A DNA stretch of 64,000 nucleotides from Gordionus sp. m RMFG-2023 (GCF_954871325.1 NC_088777.1:17957366-18021365); one strand, 5' to 3'; shown: positions 1 through 10,862, counted from the first letter of the stretch. Translations and numbers: made by a program. Notes: generated by a model from the letters alone, not told the origin.

Positions 1-286
1 GTTAGGGTTGAGGTTAGGGTTATGGTTAGAGTTAAGGTTAGGGTTATTGTTAGAGTTAAAATTACGGTTAGGGTTAAGGTTAAGGTTAATGTTAGGGTTA
101 TGGTTAGGGTTAGGGTTAGGTTAAGGGTTAGTGTTAGGGTTAGTGATAAAGTTAGGGTTAAGGTTAGGGTTAATGTTAGGTTTAGGGTTAGAGTTAGGGT
201 TACGGTTAGGGTTAGGGTTAAGGTTACGGTTAGGGTTAGGGTTAAGGTTAGGGTTAAGGTTAGGGTTAATGGTTAAGGTTAGGGTT
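1..286 (+). repeat. T-block, cut by the window's left edge
   Basis: Right-hand part of a block. C (with ATTACGG) lies near 55-68 and K near 145-160. The tail is slightly irregular: an extra GGTTAAGG just before 287 puts the spacer boundary at TTAATT instead of the usual TTAACT. Confidence 0.93.
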
Positions 287-657
287 AATTTATAATAGAT
301 ATCTGTTGGTGCTTATTCATATATTATATCTATCCTTAATTACTTTAATTAATAGTACTTCAAGTAATTTTTACTATATATTCCAAACATATGAATTTTT
401 TAAGTAATAATTATTATTTTCACCGATTTTTTAAAATTTAATATGCTAAGACATATTTATTAATTATTTAAGTGCATAATATGATTTTTGTAGTAATTAT
501 CTATGTCTTAGTAACTCGTAAAATTAAATAAAATAATTTTGTGAAAATCAAATAATAATTGTGCAAAATTTTCTATGATTTTTCAAAAAAATATAAGGAA
601 AGCAGATAAATTTTTAGCTTAATTTAAAATTTATTTCGATTGAAGAAATTTAAAGCA
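287..657 (+). repeat. L-spacer, type A (reference copy, 371 bp)
   Basis: AT-rich spacer that I use as the type A reference. It holds two perfect inverted repeats: TTAATTA-CTT-TAATTAA at 336-352, and arms AAAATTA/TAATTTT around a 7-nt loop at 520-540. Other landmarks are AGATATCT at the left, CACCGATTTT in the middle, TGTCTTAGTAACTCG, and TTTAAAGCA at the right end. Eleven copies in the window are exactly 371 bp. No ORF of note, no pol III boxes and no target-site duplication are visible. Confidence 0.92.
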
Positions 658-690
658 TTTAGGGTTAGGGTTAGGGTTAGCGTTAGGGTT
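658..690 (+). repeat. Mini-block between L and S spacers
   Basis: About five hexamers, with a diagnostic TTAGCG unit before the GTTAAC boundary. The same 33-bp form recurs between most L and S spacers in type A contexts. In type B contexts the unit begins TTTAGTGTTAGGG instead. Confidence 0.88.
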
Positions 691-852
691 AACTTACAGT
701 GGATATCTGTTAGTGCTATTTCATATATTTTATCTAAAATCAAATAATAATTGTGCAAAATCCTTCTATGATTTTTTATATAAATATAAGGAAAGCATAT
801 AAAATTTTTAAGCTTTTATTTAAATTTATTTTGATTGAAGAAATTTAAAGCA
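691..852 (+). repeat. S-spacer (reference copy)
   Basis: It matches the two ends of the L-spacer but joins TATCTA directly to AAATCAAAT, so it lacks the 212 bp equivalent to 333-544 of the L-spacer, including both inverted repeats. This copy has TTTTTATATAAATATAAGG where most S copies have a longer A run. All complete S-spacers in the window have the same internal junction. Confidence 0.9.
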
Positions 853-1464
853 TTTAGGGTTAGCATTAGGGTTAGAGATAGGATAAGGCATAGGATTAGG
901 GTTAGGGTTAAGGTCAAAGTTAGGGTTAGAGTTTGGGGTAGGGTTAGGTTTAAGGTTAGGGTTAGGGTTAATATTAGGGTTAGGGTTAGGATTAAGGTTA
1001 TGGTTAGGGTTAGGGGTCAGGATAGGGTTAATGGTTAATGTTAGGGTTAAGGTTAGGGTTAGGGTTAAGGTTAGGGTTAGTGATAGGGTTAGCGTTGGGG
1101 TTAGGTTAGGGTTAGGGTTAGTGTTAAGGTTAGGGTTAGGGTTAAGGTAAGGTTAGGGCTAATGTTAGGGTTAGGGTTAGAGTTAGGGTTACGGTTAGGA
1201 TTAGGATTAGGGTTAGGGTTAAGGATTATGTTAATGTTAGGGTTAGGGTTAGGGTTGAGGTTAGGGTTATGGTTAGAGTTAAGGTTAGGGTTATTGTTAG
1301 AGTTAAGGTTAGGGTTAAGGTTAAGGTTAATGTTAGGGTTAAGGCTAGGGTTAATGCTAGGTTTAGGGTTAGAGTTAGGGTTACGGTTAGGGTTAGGGTT
1401 AGGTTAAGGTTAGGGTTAGGGTTAGGTTAGGGTTAAGGTTAGGGTTAATGTTAGGGTTAGGGTT
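853..1464 (+). repeat. T-block with H, W, N and D but no C or K
   Basis: Starts with H and W, followed by an N variant (GGTCAGGATAGGGTTAATGG) and D in its ATTATG form. Between D and the tail it lacks C and K; TTAAGGCTAGGG and AATGCTAGG replace them. This suggests an internal deletion relative to the block at 2030. Confidence 0.9.
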
Positions 1465-2029
1465 AACTTATAATAGATATCTGTTAGTGCTTATTCATAT
1501 ATTATATCTATCCTTAATTATTTTAATTAACAATACTTCAAGTAATTTTTACTATATATTCCAAACATATGAATTTTTTAAGTAATAATTATTATTTTCA
1601 CCGATTTTAGAAAATTTAATATGCTAAGACATATTTATTAATTATTTAAGTTCATAATATGATTTTTGTAGTAATTATCTATGTCTTAGTAACTCGTAAA
1701 ATTAAATAAAATAATTTTGTGAAAATCAAATAATAATTGTGCAAAATTTTCTATGATTTTTCAAAAAAATATAAGGAAAGCAGATAAATTTTTAGCTTAA
1801 TTTAAAATTTATTTCGATTGAAGAAATTTAAAGCATTTAGGGTTAGGGTTAGGGTTAGCGTTAGGGTTAACTTACAGTGGATATCTGTTAGTGCTATTTC
1901 ATATATTATATCTAAAATCAAATAATAATTGTGCAAAATCCTTCTATGATTTTTATATAAATATAAGGAAAGCATATAAAATTTTTAAGCTTTTATTTAA
2001 ATTTATTTTGATTGAAGAAATTTAAAGCA
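1465..2029 (+). repeat. Linker: L (A) + mini + S
   Basis: L at 1465-1835 (371 bp, type A, hairpin 1 loop TTT), mini-block at 1836-1868 with TTAGCG, S at 1869-2029. The L copy has AAGTTCATAAT where the reference has AAGTGCATAAT. Confidence 0.9.
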
Positions 2030-2639
2030 TTTAGGGTTAGCATTAGGGTTAGAGATAGGGTTAGGCATAGAATTAGGGTTAGGGTTAAGGTTAAAGTTAG
2101 GGTTAGAGTTCGGGGTAGGGTTAGGGTTAAGGTTAGGGTTAGGGTTAATGTTAGGGTTAATATTAGGGTTAGGGTTAGGATTATAGTTATGGTTAGGGTT
2201 AGGGGTTAGGATAGGGTTAATGGTTAGGGTTAGGGTTAGGGTGAGGGTTAAGGTCATGGTTAGTGTTAGGGTTAGGGTTGGGGTTAGGGTTAGGGTTAGG
2301 ATTAAGGATTATGTTAATGTTAGGGTTAGGGTTAGGGTTGAGGTTAGGGTTATGGTTAGGGTTATGGTTAGGGTTAAGGTTAGGGTTAGGGTTAGAGTTA
2401 AAATTACGGTTAGGGTTAGGGTTAGTGTTAAGGTTAGGGTTAATGTTAGGGTTAGGGTTATGGTTAGGGTTAAGGTTAATTTTAGCGTTAGGGTTAGGGT
2501 TAGGGTTAGTGATAAAGTTAGGGTTAAGGTTAGGGTTAATGTTAGGTTTAGGGTTAGAGTTAGGGTTACGGTTAGGGTTAAGGTTAGGGTTAAGGTTAGG
2601 GTTATGGTTAAGGTTAGGGTTAATGTTAGGGTTAGGGTT
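2030..2639 (+). repeat. T-block with full landmark order H-W-N-D-C-K
   Basis: A good single-pass example. H is at the left end, W has one change (GAGTTCGGGG), N is near 2211, D (ATTATG form) near 2304, C (ATTACGG form) near 2395 and K near 2508. The tail ends in the standard GTTAAC boundary. Confidence 0.92.
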
Positions 2640-3203
2640 AACTTATAATAGATATCTGTTAGTGCTTATTCATATATTATATCTATCCTTAATTACTTTA
2701 ATTAACAATACTTCAAATAATTTTTACTATATATTCCAAACATATGAATTTTTTAAGTAATAATTATTATTTTCACCGATTTTAGAAAATTTAATATGCT
2801 AAGACATATTTATTAATTATTTAAGTGCATAATATGATTTTTGTAGTAATTATCTATGTCTTAGTAACTCGTAAAATTAAATAAAATAATTTTGTGAAAA
2901 TCAAATAATAATTGTGCAAAATCTTCTATGATTTTTCAAAAAAATATAAGGAAAGCTGATAAATTTTTAGCTTAATTTAAAATTTATTTCGATTGAAGAA
3001 ATTTAAAGCATTTAGGGTTAGGGTTAGGGTTAGCGTTAGGGTTAACTTACAGTGGATATCTGTTAGTGCTATTTCATATATTTTATCTAAAATCAAATAA
3101 TAATTGTGCAAAATCTTCTATGATTTTTTAAAAAAATATAAGGAAAGCATATAAAATTTTAAGCTTTTATTAAAATTTATTTTGATTGAAGAAATTTAAA
3201 GCA
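2640..3203 (+). repeat. Linker: L (A) + mini + S
   Basis: L at 2640-3010 (371 bp), mini at 3011-3043 with TTAGCG, S at 3044-3203. The L has AAGCTGATAAA near its right end, a subtype marker also seen at 35227, 36401, 55552 and 60895. Confidence 0.9.
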
Positions 3204-3831
3204 TTTAGGGTTAGCATTAGCGTTAGAGATAGGGTTAGGCATATGATTAGGGTTAGGGTTAAGGTTAAAGTTAGGGTTAGAGTTTGGGGTAGGGTTAGGT
3301 TTAAGGTTAGGGTTAGGGTTAATATTAGGGTTAGGGTTAGGATTAAGGTTATGGTTAGGGTTAGGGGTTAGGATAGGGTTAATGGTTAATGTTAGGGTTA
3401 AGGTTAGGGTTAGGGTGAGGGTTAAGGTTAGGGTTAGTGATAGGGTTAGCGTTGGGGTTAGTGTTAGGGTTAGGGTTAGTGTTAAGGTTAGGGTTAGGGT
3501 TAAGGTAAAGGTTAGGGCTAATGTTAGGGTTAGGGTTAGAGTTAGGGTTACGGTTAGGATTAGGATTAGGGTTAGGGTTAAGGATTATGTTAATGTTAGG
3601 GTTAGGGTTAGGGTTGAGGTTAGGGTTATGGTTAGAGTTAAGGTTAGGGTTATTGTTAGAGTTAAAATTACGGTTAGGGTTAAGGTTAAGGTTAATGTTA
3701 GGGTTAAGGTTAGGGTTAATGTTAGGTTTAGGGTTAGAGTTAGGGTTACGGTTAGGGTTAGGGTTAAGGTTACGGTTAGGGTTAGGGTTAAGGTTAGGGT
3801 TAAGGTTAGGGTTAAAGTTAGGGTTAGGGTT
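3204..3831 (+). repeat. T-block related to those at 35.6, 38.3, 55.9 and 61.3 kb
   Basis: H is AGCATTAGCGTTAGAGATA and is followed by GGCATATGATT. W, N (TTAATGGTTAATG form), D (ATTATG) and C (ATTACGG) follow. The tail holds a short run of the 12-mer TTAAGGTTAGGG. K is missing here but present in the blocks at 35.6 and 38.3 kb. Confidence 0.9.
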
Positions 3832-4377
3832 AACTTATAATAGATATCTGTTGGTGCTTATTCATATATTATATCTATCCTTAATTACTTTAATTAATAG
3901 TACTTCAAGTAATTTTTACTATATATTCCAAACATATGAATTTTTTAAGTAATAATTATTATTTTCACCGATTTTTTAAAATTTAATATGCTAAGACATA
4001 TTTATTAATTATTTAAGTGCATAATATGATTTTTGTAGTAATTATCTATGTCTTAGTAACTCGTAAAATTAAATAAAATAATTTTGTGAAAATCAAATAA
4101 TAATTGTGCAAAATTTTCTATGATTTTTCAAAAAAATATAAGGAAAGCAGATAAATTTTTAGCTTAATTTAAAATTTATTTCGATTGAAGAAATTTAAAG
4201 CATTTAGGGTTAGAGTTAACTTACAATAGATATCTGTTAGTGCTATTTCATATATTTTATCATTCATCAAATAATAATTGTGCAAAATCTTCTATGATTT
4301 TTTAAAAAAATATAAGGAAAGCATATAAAATTTTAAGCTTTTATTAAAATTTATTTTGATTGAAGAAATTTAAAGCA
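3832..4377 (+). repeat. Linker: L (A) + shortened mini + S
   Basis: L at 3832-4202 (371 bp). The mini-block at 4203-4217 is only about two hexamers. S at 4218-4377 is unusual: TTTATCATTCATCAAATAAT around the normal S junction, the only such copy I saw. Confidence 0.9.
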
Positions 4378-4994
4378 TTTAGGGTTAGCATTAGGGTTAA
4401 GATAGGGTTAGGCATAGGATTAGGGTTAGGGTTAAGGTTAAAGTTAGGGTTAGAGTTTGGGGTAGGGTTAGGGTTAAGGTTAGAGTTAGAGTTAGGGTTA
4501 GGGTAGGGTTAATATTAGAGTTAATATTAGGGTTAGGGTTAAGGTTAGGGTTAGGGTTAAGGTTAGGGTTAGGGTTAAGGTTAGGGTTAGGGTTAAGGTT
4601 AGGGTTAGTGTTAGGGTTAGGGTTGGGGTTAGGGTTAGTGTTAAGGTTAGGGTTAAGGTTAGGGTTAGGGTTAAGGTTAGGGTTAATGTTAGGCTTAGGG
4701 TTAGGGTTAGAGTTAGGGTTACGGTTAGGATTAGGGTTAGGGTTAAGGATAGAGTTAATGTTAGGGTTAAGGTTAGGGTTGAGGTTAATTATGGTTAGGG
4801 TTAAGGTTAGGGTTAGGGTTAAGGTTAGGGTTAGGGTTAGAGTTAAGATTACGGTTAGGGTTAGTGTTAAGGTTAGGGTTAGGGTTATGGTTAGGGTTAG
4901 GGTTAGGTTTATAGTTAGTGTTAGGGTTAGGGTTAGTGATAAAGTTAGGGTTAAGGTTAGGGTTAATGTTAGGGTTAGGGTTAGCGTTTGGGTT
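4378..4994 (+). repeat. T-block without N
   Basis: H is altered (AGCATTAGGGTTAAGATAGG). W is present and N is absent; a run of TTAAGGTTAGGGTTAGGG units takes its place. D (GATAGAG form), C (ATTACGG) and K follow. The right end reads TTAGCGTTTGGG before the boundary. Confidence 0.9.
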
Positions 4995-5147
4995 AACTTA
5001 CAATAGATATCTGTTAGTGCTATTTCATATATAAAATCAAATAATAATTGTGCAAATCCCTCTATGATTTTTTATATAAATATAAGGAAAGCATATAAAA
5101 TTATTAACTTTTATTTTAATTTATTTTGATTGAAGAAATTTAAAGCA
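4995..5147 (+). repeat. S-spacer alone, shortened (153 bp)
   Basis: There is no L or mini-block before it. Relative to the usual S it lacks a few bases at the S junction (CATATATAAAATCAAAT) and reads GCAAATCCCTC. Its right part reads TTATTAACTTTTATTTTAA. Confidence 0.88.
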
Positions 5148-6116
5148 TTTAGAGTTAGCATTAGGGTTAGAGATATGGTTAGGCATAGGATTAGGGTTAG
5201 GGTTAAGGTTAAAGTTAGGGTTAGGGTTATGGTTAGGGTTAGAGTTTGGGTTAGGGTTAGGGTTAAGGTTAGGGTTAATGTTGTTACGGTTAGGGTTAAT
5301 ATTATGGTTAGGGTTATGGTTAGGGTTAGGGTTATGGTTTAGGATAGGGTTAGGGTTAAGGTTAAGATTAGGGTTAGGGTGAGGGTTAAGGTTAGGGTTA
5401 GTGTTAGGGTTAGTGTTAGGGTTAGTGTTAGGGTTGGGGTTAGGGTTTGTGTTAAGGTTAGGGTTAAGGTTAGGGTTAAATGTTAGGGTTAGGGTTAAGG
5501 TTGAGGTTAGAGTTAGAGTTAGGGTTAGGGTTAGGTTTAGGGTTAGTGTTAAGGTTAGGGTTAATGTTAGGGTTAGAGTTAGGGTTACGGTTAGGGTTAG
5601 GATTAGGGTTAGGGTTAAGGTTAGGGTTAAATGTTAGGGTTAGGGTTAAGGTTGAGGTTAGAGTTAGAGTTAGGGTTAGGGTTAGGGTTAGGGTTAATGT
5701 TAGGGTTAGGGTTAGAGTTAAGGTTACGGTTAGGGTTAGGATTAGGGTTTGGGTTAAGTAGGGGGTTAATGTTAGGGTTAGGGTTAGGGTTGAGGTTAGA
5801 GTTAGAGTTAGGGTTAGGGTTTAAGGTTTGGGTTAGGGTTAGGGATAAGATTACGGTTAGTGTTAGGGTTAGGGTTAAGGTTAGGGTTAAGGTTAGGGTT
5901 AAGGTTAGGGTTAATGTTAGGGTTATGGTTAGGGTTAGGGTTAGGGTTAGGTTTAGGGTTAGTGTTAGGGTTAGTGTTAAGGTTAGGGTTAATGTTAGGG
6001 TTAGAGTTAGGGTTACGGTTAGGGTTAGGGGTAAGGTTATGGTTAGGGTTAGGGTTAGGGTTAAGGTTAAGGTTAGGGTTATGGTTAAGGTTAGGGTTAA
6101 TGTTAGGTTTAGGGTT
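5148..6116 (+). repeat. T-block with an internal ~150 bp tandem triplication
   Basis: H is altered (AGAGATATGG). A segment with TTGAGGTTAGAGTTAGAG occurs three times, near 5500, 5651 and 5790; the first two copies start with AAATGTTAGGG 151 bp apart. W is reduced to GAGTTTGGG. GTTGTTACGG near 5281 and GGGGGTTAATG near 5760 break the hexamer register. The part from about 5211 is copied at 9957. Confidence 0.9.
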
Positions 6117-6668
6117 AACTTATAATAGATATCTGTTAGTGTCTATTCATATATTATATCTATCCTTAATTACTTTAATTAACAGTACTTCAAGTATTTT
6201 TACTATATATTCCAAACATATGAATTTTTTAAGTAATAATTATTATTTTCACCGATTTTAGAAAATTTAATATGCTAAGACATAATTATTTATTATTTAA
6301 GTTCATAATATGATTTTTGTAGTATATGTCTTAGTAACTCGTAAAATTAAATAAAATAATTTTGTGAAAATCAAATAATAATTGTGCAAAATCTTCTATG
6401 ATTTTTCAAAAAAATATAAGGAAAGCAGATAAAATTTTTAGCTCAATTTAAAATTTATTTCGATTGAAGAATTTTAAAGAATTCAGGGTTAGGGTTAGAA
6501 TTAATGTTAACTTACAATAGATATCTGTTAGTGCTATTTCATATATTATATCTTAAATCAAATAATAATTGTGCAAAATCCTCTATGATTTTTATAAAAT
6601 ATATAAGGAAAGTATATAAAATTTTAAGCTTTTATTAAAATTTATTTTGATTGAAGAAATTTAAAGCA
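6117..6668 (+). repeat. Linker: L (A, 365 bp) + mini + S
   Basis: L at 6117-6481 ends GAATTCAGGG instead of GCATTTAGGG and lacks several bases around GTAGTATATGTCTTAG. Mini at 6482-6508 carries TTAGAATTAATG. S at 6509-6668. Duplicated at 10863-11414. Confidence 0.9.
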
Positions 6669-7194
6669 TTTAGGGTTAGCATTAGGGTTAGAGATTGGGT
6701 TAGGCATAGGATTAGGGTTAGGGTTAGGGTTAGGGTTAGGGTTAGGGTTAGGGTTAGGGTTAGGGTTAGGGTTACGGTTAGGGTTAATGTTAGGGTTAAT
6801 ATTAGGGTTAGGGTTAGGATTAGGGTTATGGTTAGGGTAATGGGTTAGGATAAGGTTAATGGTTAGGGTTAGGGTTAAGGTTAAGGTTAGGGTTAGGGTT
6901 GAGGTTAGAGATATGGTTAGGGTTATGGTTAGGGTTAAGGTTAGTGTTAGGGTTAGAGTTAAAATTACGGTTAGGGTTAATGTTAGGGTTAGGGTTATGG
7001 TTAGGGTTAGGGTTAGGTTTAGGGTTAGTGTTAGGGTTAGGGTTAGTGATAAAGTTAGGGTTAAGGTTAGGGTTAATGTTAGGTTTAGGGTTAGAGTTAG
7101 GGTTACTGTTAGGGTTAGGGTTAAGGTTACGGTTAGGGTTAGGGTTAAGGTTAGGGTTATGGTTAAGGTTAGGGTTAATGTTAGGGTTAGGGTT
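6669..7194 (+). repeat. T-block with a 10-copy perfect TTAGGG run
   Basis: H is AGAGATTGGG. A perfect run of 10 TTAGGG units spans 6712-6771 and replaces W. C (ATTACGG) and K follow. The tail is the standard ATGGTTAAGGTTAGGG form. The duplicate at 11415 has a 7-copy run. Confidence 0.92.
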
Positions 7195-8225
7195 AACTTA
7201 TAATAGATATCTGTTAGTGCTTATTCATATATTATATCTATCCTTAATTACTTTAATTAACAGTACTTCAAGTAATTTTTACTATATATTTCAAACATAT
7301 GAATTTTTTAAGTAATATTTATTATTTTCACCGATTTTAGAAAATTTAATATGCTAAGACATATTTATTAATTATTTAAGTGCATAATATGATTTTTGTA
7401 GTAAATATCTATGTCTTAGTATCTCGTAAAATTAAATAAAATAATTTTGTGAAAATCAAATAATAATTGTGCAAAATCTTCTATGATTTTTCAAAAAAAT
7501 AAAGGGAAAGCATAAAATTTATTTTGATTGAAGAAATCTAAAGCATTTAGGGTTAGCATTAGGGTTAGAGATAGGGTTAGGGTTAAGGCTAGGGTTACGG
7601 TTAGTGTTAAGGTTTAAGTTAATGTTAGGGTTAGGGCAAAAGGTAGGGTTAATGTTAAGGTTAGGGTTAACTTACAATAGATATCTGTTAATGCTATTTC
7701 ATATATTATATCTATTATTAATTACTATAATTAACAGTACTTCAAGTAATTTTTACTATGTTCCCAACATATGAATTTTTTAATTAATATTTATTATTTT
7801 CACCGATTTTCGAAAATTTAATATGCCATATTTTATAATTATTTCAGTGCATAATATGATTTTTGTAGAAATTAGCTTGTCTTAGTATCTCGTAAAATTA
7901 AATAAAATAATTTTGTAAAAATCAAATAATAATTGTGCAAAATCTTTTATGATTTTTTAAAAAAAATATAAGGAAAGCAGATATAATTTTAGCTTTTTTT
8001 AAAATTTATTTCGATTGAAAAAATTTAAAGAATTTAGTGTTAGGGTTAGTGTTAGAGTTAGAATTAACTTACAATAGACATCTGTTAGTGGTATTTCATA
8101 TATTATATCTAAAATCAAATAATAATTGTGCAAAATCCTCTATGATTTTTTAAAAAAATATAAGGAAAGTATATAAAATATTTAGCTTTTATTGAAATTT
8201 ATTTTGATTGAAGAAATTTAAAACA
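7195..8225 (+). repeat. Double linker: L (A) + Q-block + L (B) + mini + S
   Basis: L at 7195-7545 (351 bp) lost about 20 bp near its right end (AAAGCATAAAATTTATTTTG). The 123-bp block at 7546-7668 has H joined to the Q tail. L type B at 7669-8032, mini at 8033-8065, S at 8066-8225 with AGACATCTG and GTGGTATTTC. Duplicated at 11929-12959. Confidence 0.9.
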
Positions 8226-10862
8226 TTTAGGGTTAGCATTAGGGTTAGAGATAGGGTTAGACATAGTATTAGGGTTAGGGTTAAGGTTAGGGTTAGGGTT
8301 AGGGTTAGAGTTTGGGGTAGGGTTAGGGTTAAGGTTAGGGTTAATGTTAGGGTTAATATTAGGGTTAGGGTTAGGATTAGGGTTATGGTTAGGGTTAGGG
8401 TTTAGGATAGGGAAAATGGTTAGGGTTAGGGTTAGGGTTAGGGTTAGGGTTAAGGTTAGGGTTAGGGTTAAGGTTAGGGTTAGTGTTAGGGTTGTGGTTG
8501 GGGTTAGGGTTAGGGTTAGTGTTAAGGTTAGGGTTAGGGTTAAGGTTAGGGTTAGGGTAAAGGTTAGGGTTAATGTTAGGGTTAGGGTTAGGGTTAGAGT
8601 TAGGGTTACGGTTAGGGTTAGGATTAGGGTTAGGGTTAAGGATAGAGTTAATATTAGGGTTAAGGTTAATGTTGAGGTTAGGATTATGGTTAGGGTTAAG
8701 GTTAATGTTAGGGTTAGAGTTAAGATTACTGTTAGGGTTAGGGTTAAGGTTAGGGTTAATGTTAGGGTTAGGGTTATGGTTAGGGTTAATGTTGTTACGG
8801 TTAGGGTTAGGGTTAATGTTAGGGTTAATATTAGGGTTAGGGTTAGGGTTAGGATTAGGGTTAGGGTTAGGGTTTAGGATAGGGTTAATGGTTAGGGTTA
8901 GGGTTAGGGTTAGGGTTAAGGTTAGTGTTAGGGTTGGGTTAGTGTTAGGGTTAGGGTTGGGGTTAGGGTTAGGGTTAGTGTTAAGGTTAGGGTTAGGGTT
9001 AAGGTTAGGGTTAGGGTTAAGGTTAGGGTTAATGTTAGGCTTAGGGTTAGGGTTAGAGTTAGGGTTACGGTTGGGGTTAGGATTAGGGTTAGGGTTAAGG
9101 ATAGAGTTAATGTTAGGGTTAAGGTTAGGGTTGAGGTTTAGATTATGGTTAGGGTTAAGGTTAGGATTACGGTTAGAGTTAAGATTACGGTTAGGGTTAG
9201 GGTTAAGGTTAGGGTTAGGGTTATGGTTAGGGTTAGGGTTTTGTTTATAGTTAGTGTTAGGGTTAGGGTTAGTGATAACGTTAGGGTTAAGGTTAGGGTT
9301 AATGTTAGGGTTAGGGTTAGAGTTAGGGTTACGGTTAGGGTTAGGGTTAAGGTTAGGGTTAGAGTTAAGATTACGGTTAGTGTTAGGTTTAGGGTAAAGG
9401 TTAGTGTTAATGTTAGGGTTATGGTTAGGGTTATGGTTAGGGTTAAGGGGGTTAGGTTTAGGGTTAGTGTTAGGGTTAGGGTTAAGGTTAGGGTTAATGT
9501 TAGGGTTAGAGTTAGGATTACGGTTAGGGTTAGGGTTAAGGTTAGGGTTAAGGTTAGGGTTAGGTTTAGTGTTAGGGTTAGGGTTAAGGTTAAGGTTAGG
9601 GTTATGGTTAAGGTTAGGGTTAATGTTTGGGTTAATATTAGGGTTAGGGTTAGGATTAGGGTTATGGTTAGGGTAAAGGGTTAGGATAAGGTTAATGGTT
9701 AGGGTTAGGGTTAAGGTTAAGGTTAGGGTTAGGGTTGAGGTTAGGGATATGGTTAGGGTTATGGTTAGGGTTAAGGTTAGGGTTAGGGTTAGAGTTAAAA
9801 TTACGGTTAGGGTTAAGGTTAGGGTTAGGGTTATGGTTAGGGTTAGGGTTAGGTTTAGGGTTAGTGTTAGGGTTAGGGTTAGTGATAAAGTTATTTTAAG
9901 GTTAGGGTTAATGTTAGGTTTAGGGTTAGAGTTAGGGTTACTGTTAGGGTTAGGTTAAAGTTAGGGTTAGGGTTATGGTTAGGGTTAGAGTTTGGGTTAG
10001 GGTTAGGGTTAAGGTTAGGGTTAATGTTGTTACGGTTAGGGTTAATATTATGGTTAGGGTTATGGTTAGGGTTAGGGTTATGGTTTAGGATAGGGTTAGG
10101 GTTAAGGTTAAGATTAGGGTTAGGGTGAGGGTTAAGGTTAGGGTTAGTGTTAGGGTTAGTGTTAGGGTTAGTGTTAGGGTTGGGGTTAGGGTTTGTGTTA
10201 AGGTTAGGGTTAAGGTTAGGGTTAAATGTTAGGGTTAGGGTTAAGGTTGAGGTTAGAGTTAGAGTTAGGGTTAGGGTTAGGTTTAGGGTTAGTGTTAAGG
10301 TTAGGGTTAATGTTAGGGTTAGAGTTAGGGTTACGGTTAGGGTTAGGATTAGGGTTAGGGTTAAGGTTAGGGTTAAATGTTAGGGTTAGGGTTAAGGTTG
10401 AGGTTAGAGTTAGAGTTAGGGTTAGGGTTAGGGTTAGGGTTAATGTTAGGGTTAGGGTTAGAGTTAAGGTTACGGTTAGGGTTAGGATTAGGGTTTGGGT
10501 TAAGTAGGGGGTTAATGTTAGGGTTAGGGTTAGGGTTGAGGTTAGAGTTAGAGTTAGGGTTAGGGTTTAAGGTTTGGGTTAGGGTTAGGGATAAGATTAC
10601 GGTTAGTGTTAGGGTTAGGGTTAAGGTTAGGGTTAAGGTTAGGGTTAAGGTTAGGGTTAATGTTAGGGTTATGGTTAGGGTTAGGGTTAGGGTTAGGTTT
10701 AGGGTTAGTGTTAGGGTTAGTGTTAAGGTTAGGGTTAATGTTAGGGTTAGAGTTAGGGTTACGGTTAGGGTTAGGGGTAAGGTTATGGTTAGGGTTAGGG
10801 TTAGGGTTAAGGTTAAGGTTAGGGTTATGGTTAAGGTTAGGGTTAATGTTAGGTTTAGGGTT
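8226..10862 (+). repeat. Largest T-block (2.6 kb), containing the 4.74 kb duplication junction
   Basis: Several passes of the landmark order. The first pass has W near 8308, GTTGTGGTTGGGG near 8491 and D near 8638. The second has N near 8875, D near 9098 and K variant GTGATAACG near 9273; AAGGGGGTTAGG lies near 9445. K at 9882 is followed by an irregular GTTATTTTAAGG. Near 9953-9957 the sequence switches to a copy of 5211 onward, which runs to the block's end. Confidence 0.92.

Larger units (their letters stand above)
5211..9956 (+). repeat. 4.75 kb segmental duplication, copy 1
   Basis: Tandem partner of 9957-14690. It runs from inside the block at 5148 to inside the block at 8226. The offset is 4746 up to the TTAGGG run at 6712 and 4734 after it. 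Only a few single-base differences were noticed. Confidence 0.92.

Noticed and set aside
287-657. SINE or other retroposed element as the source of the L-spacer
   Set aside because: No pol III box, no poly(A) tail in the proper place and no target duplication. All copies have the same hexamer junctions, so they spread by array duplication.
287-852. CRISPR-like repeat and spacer structure
   Set aside because: Spacers are related to each other and far too long, the repeats are degenerate hexamers, and there are no cas genes.
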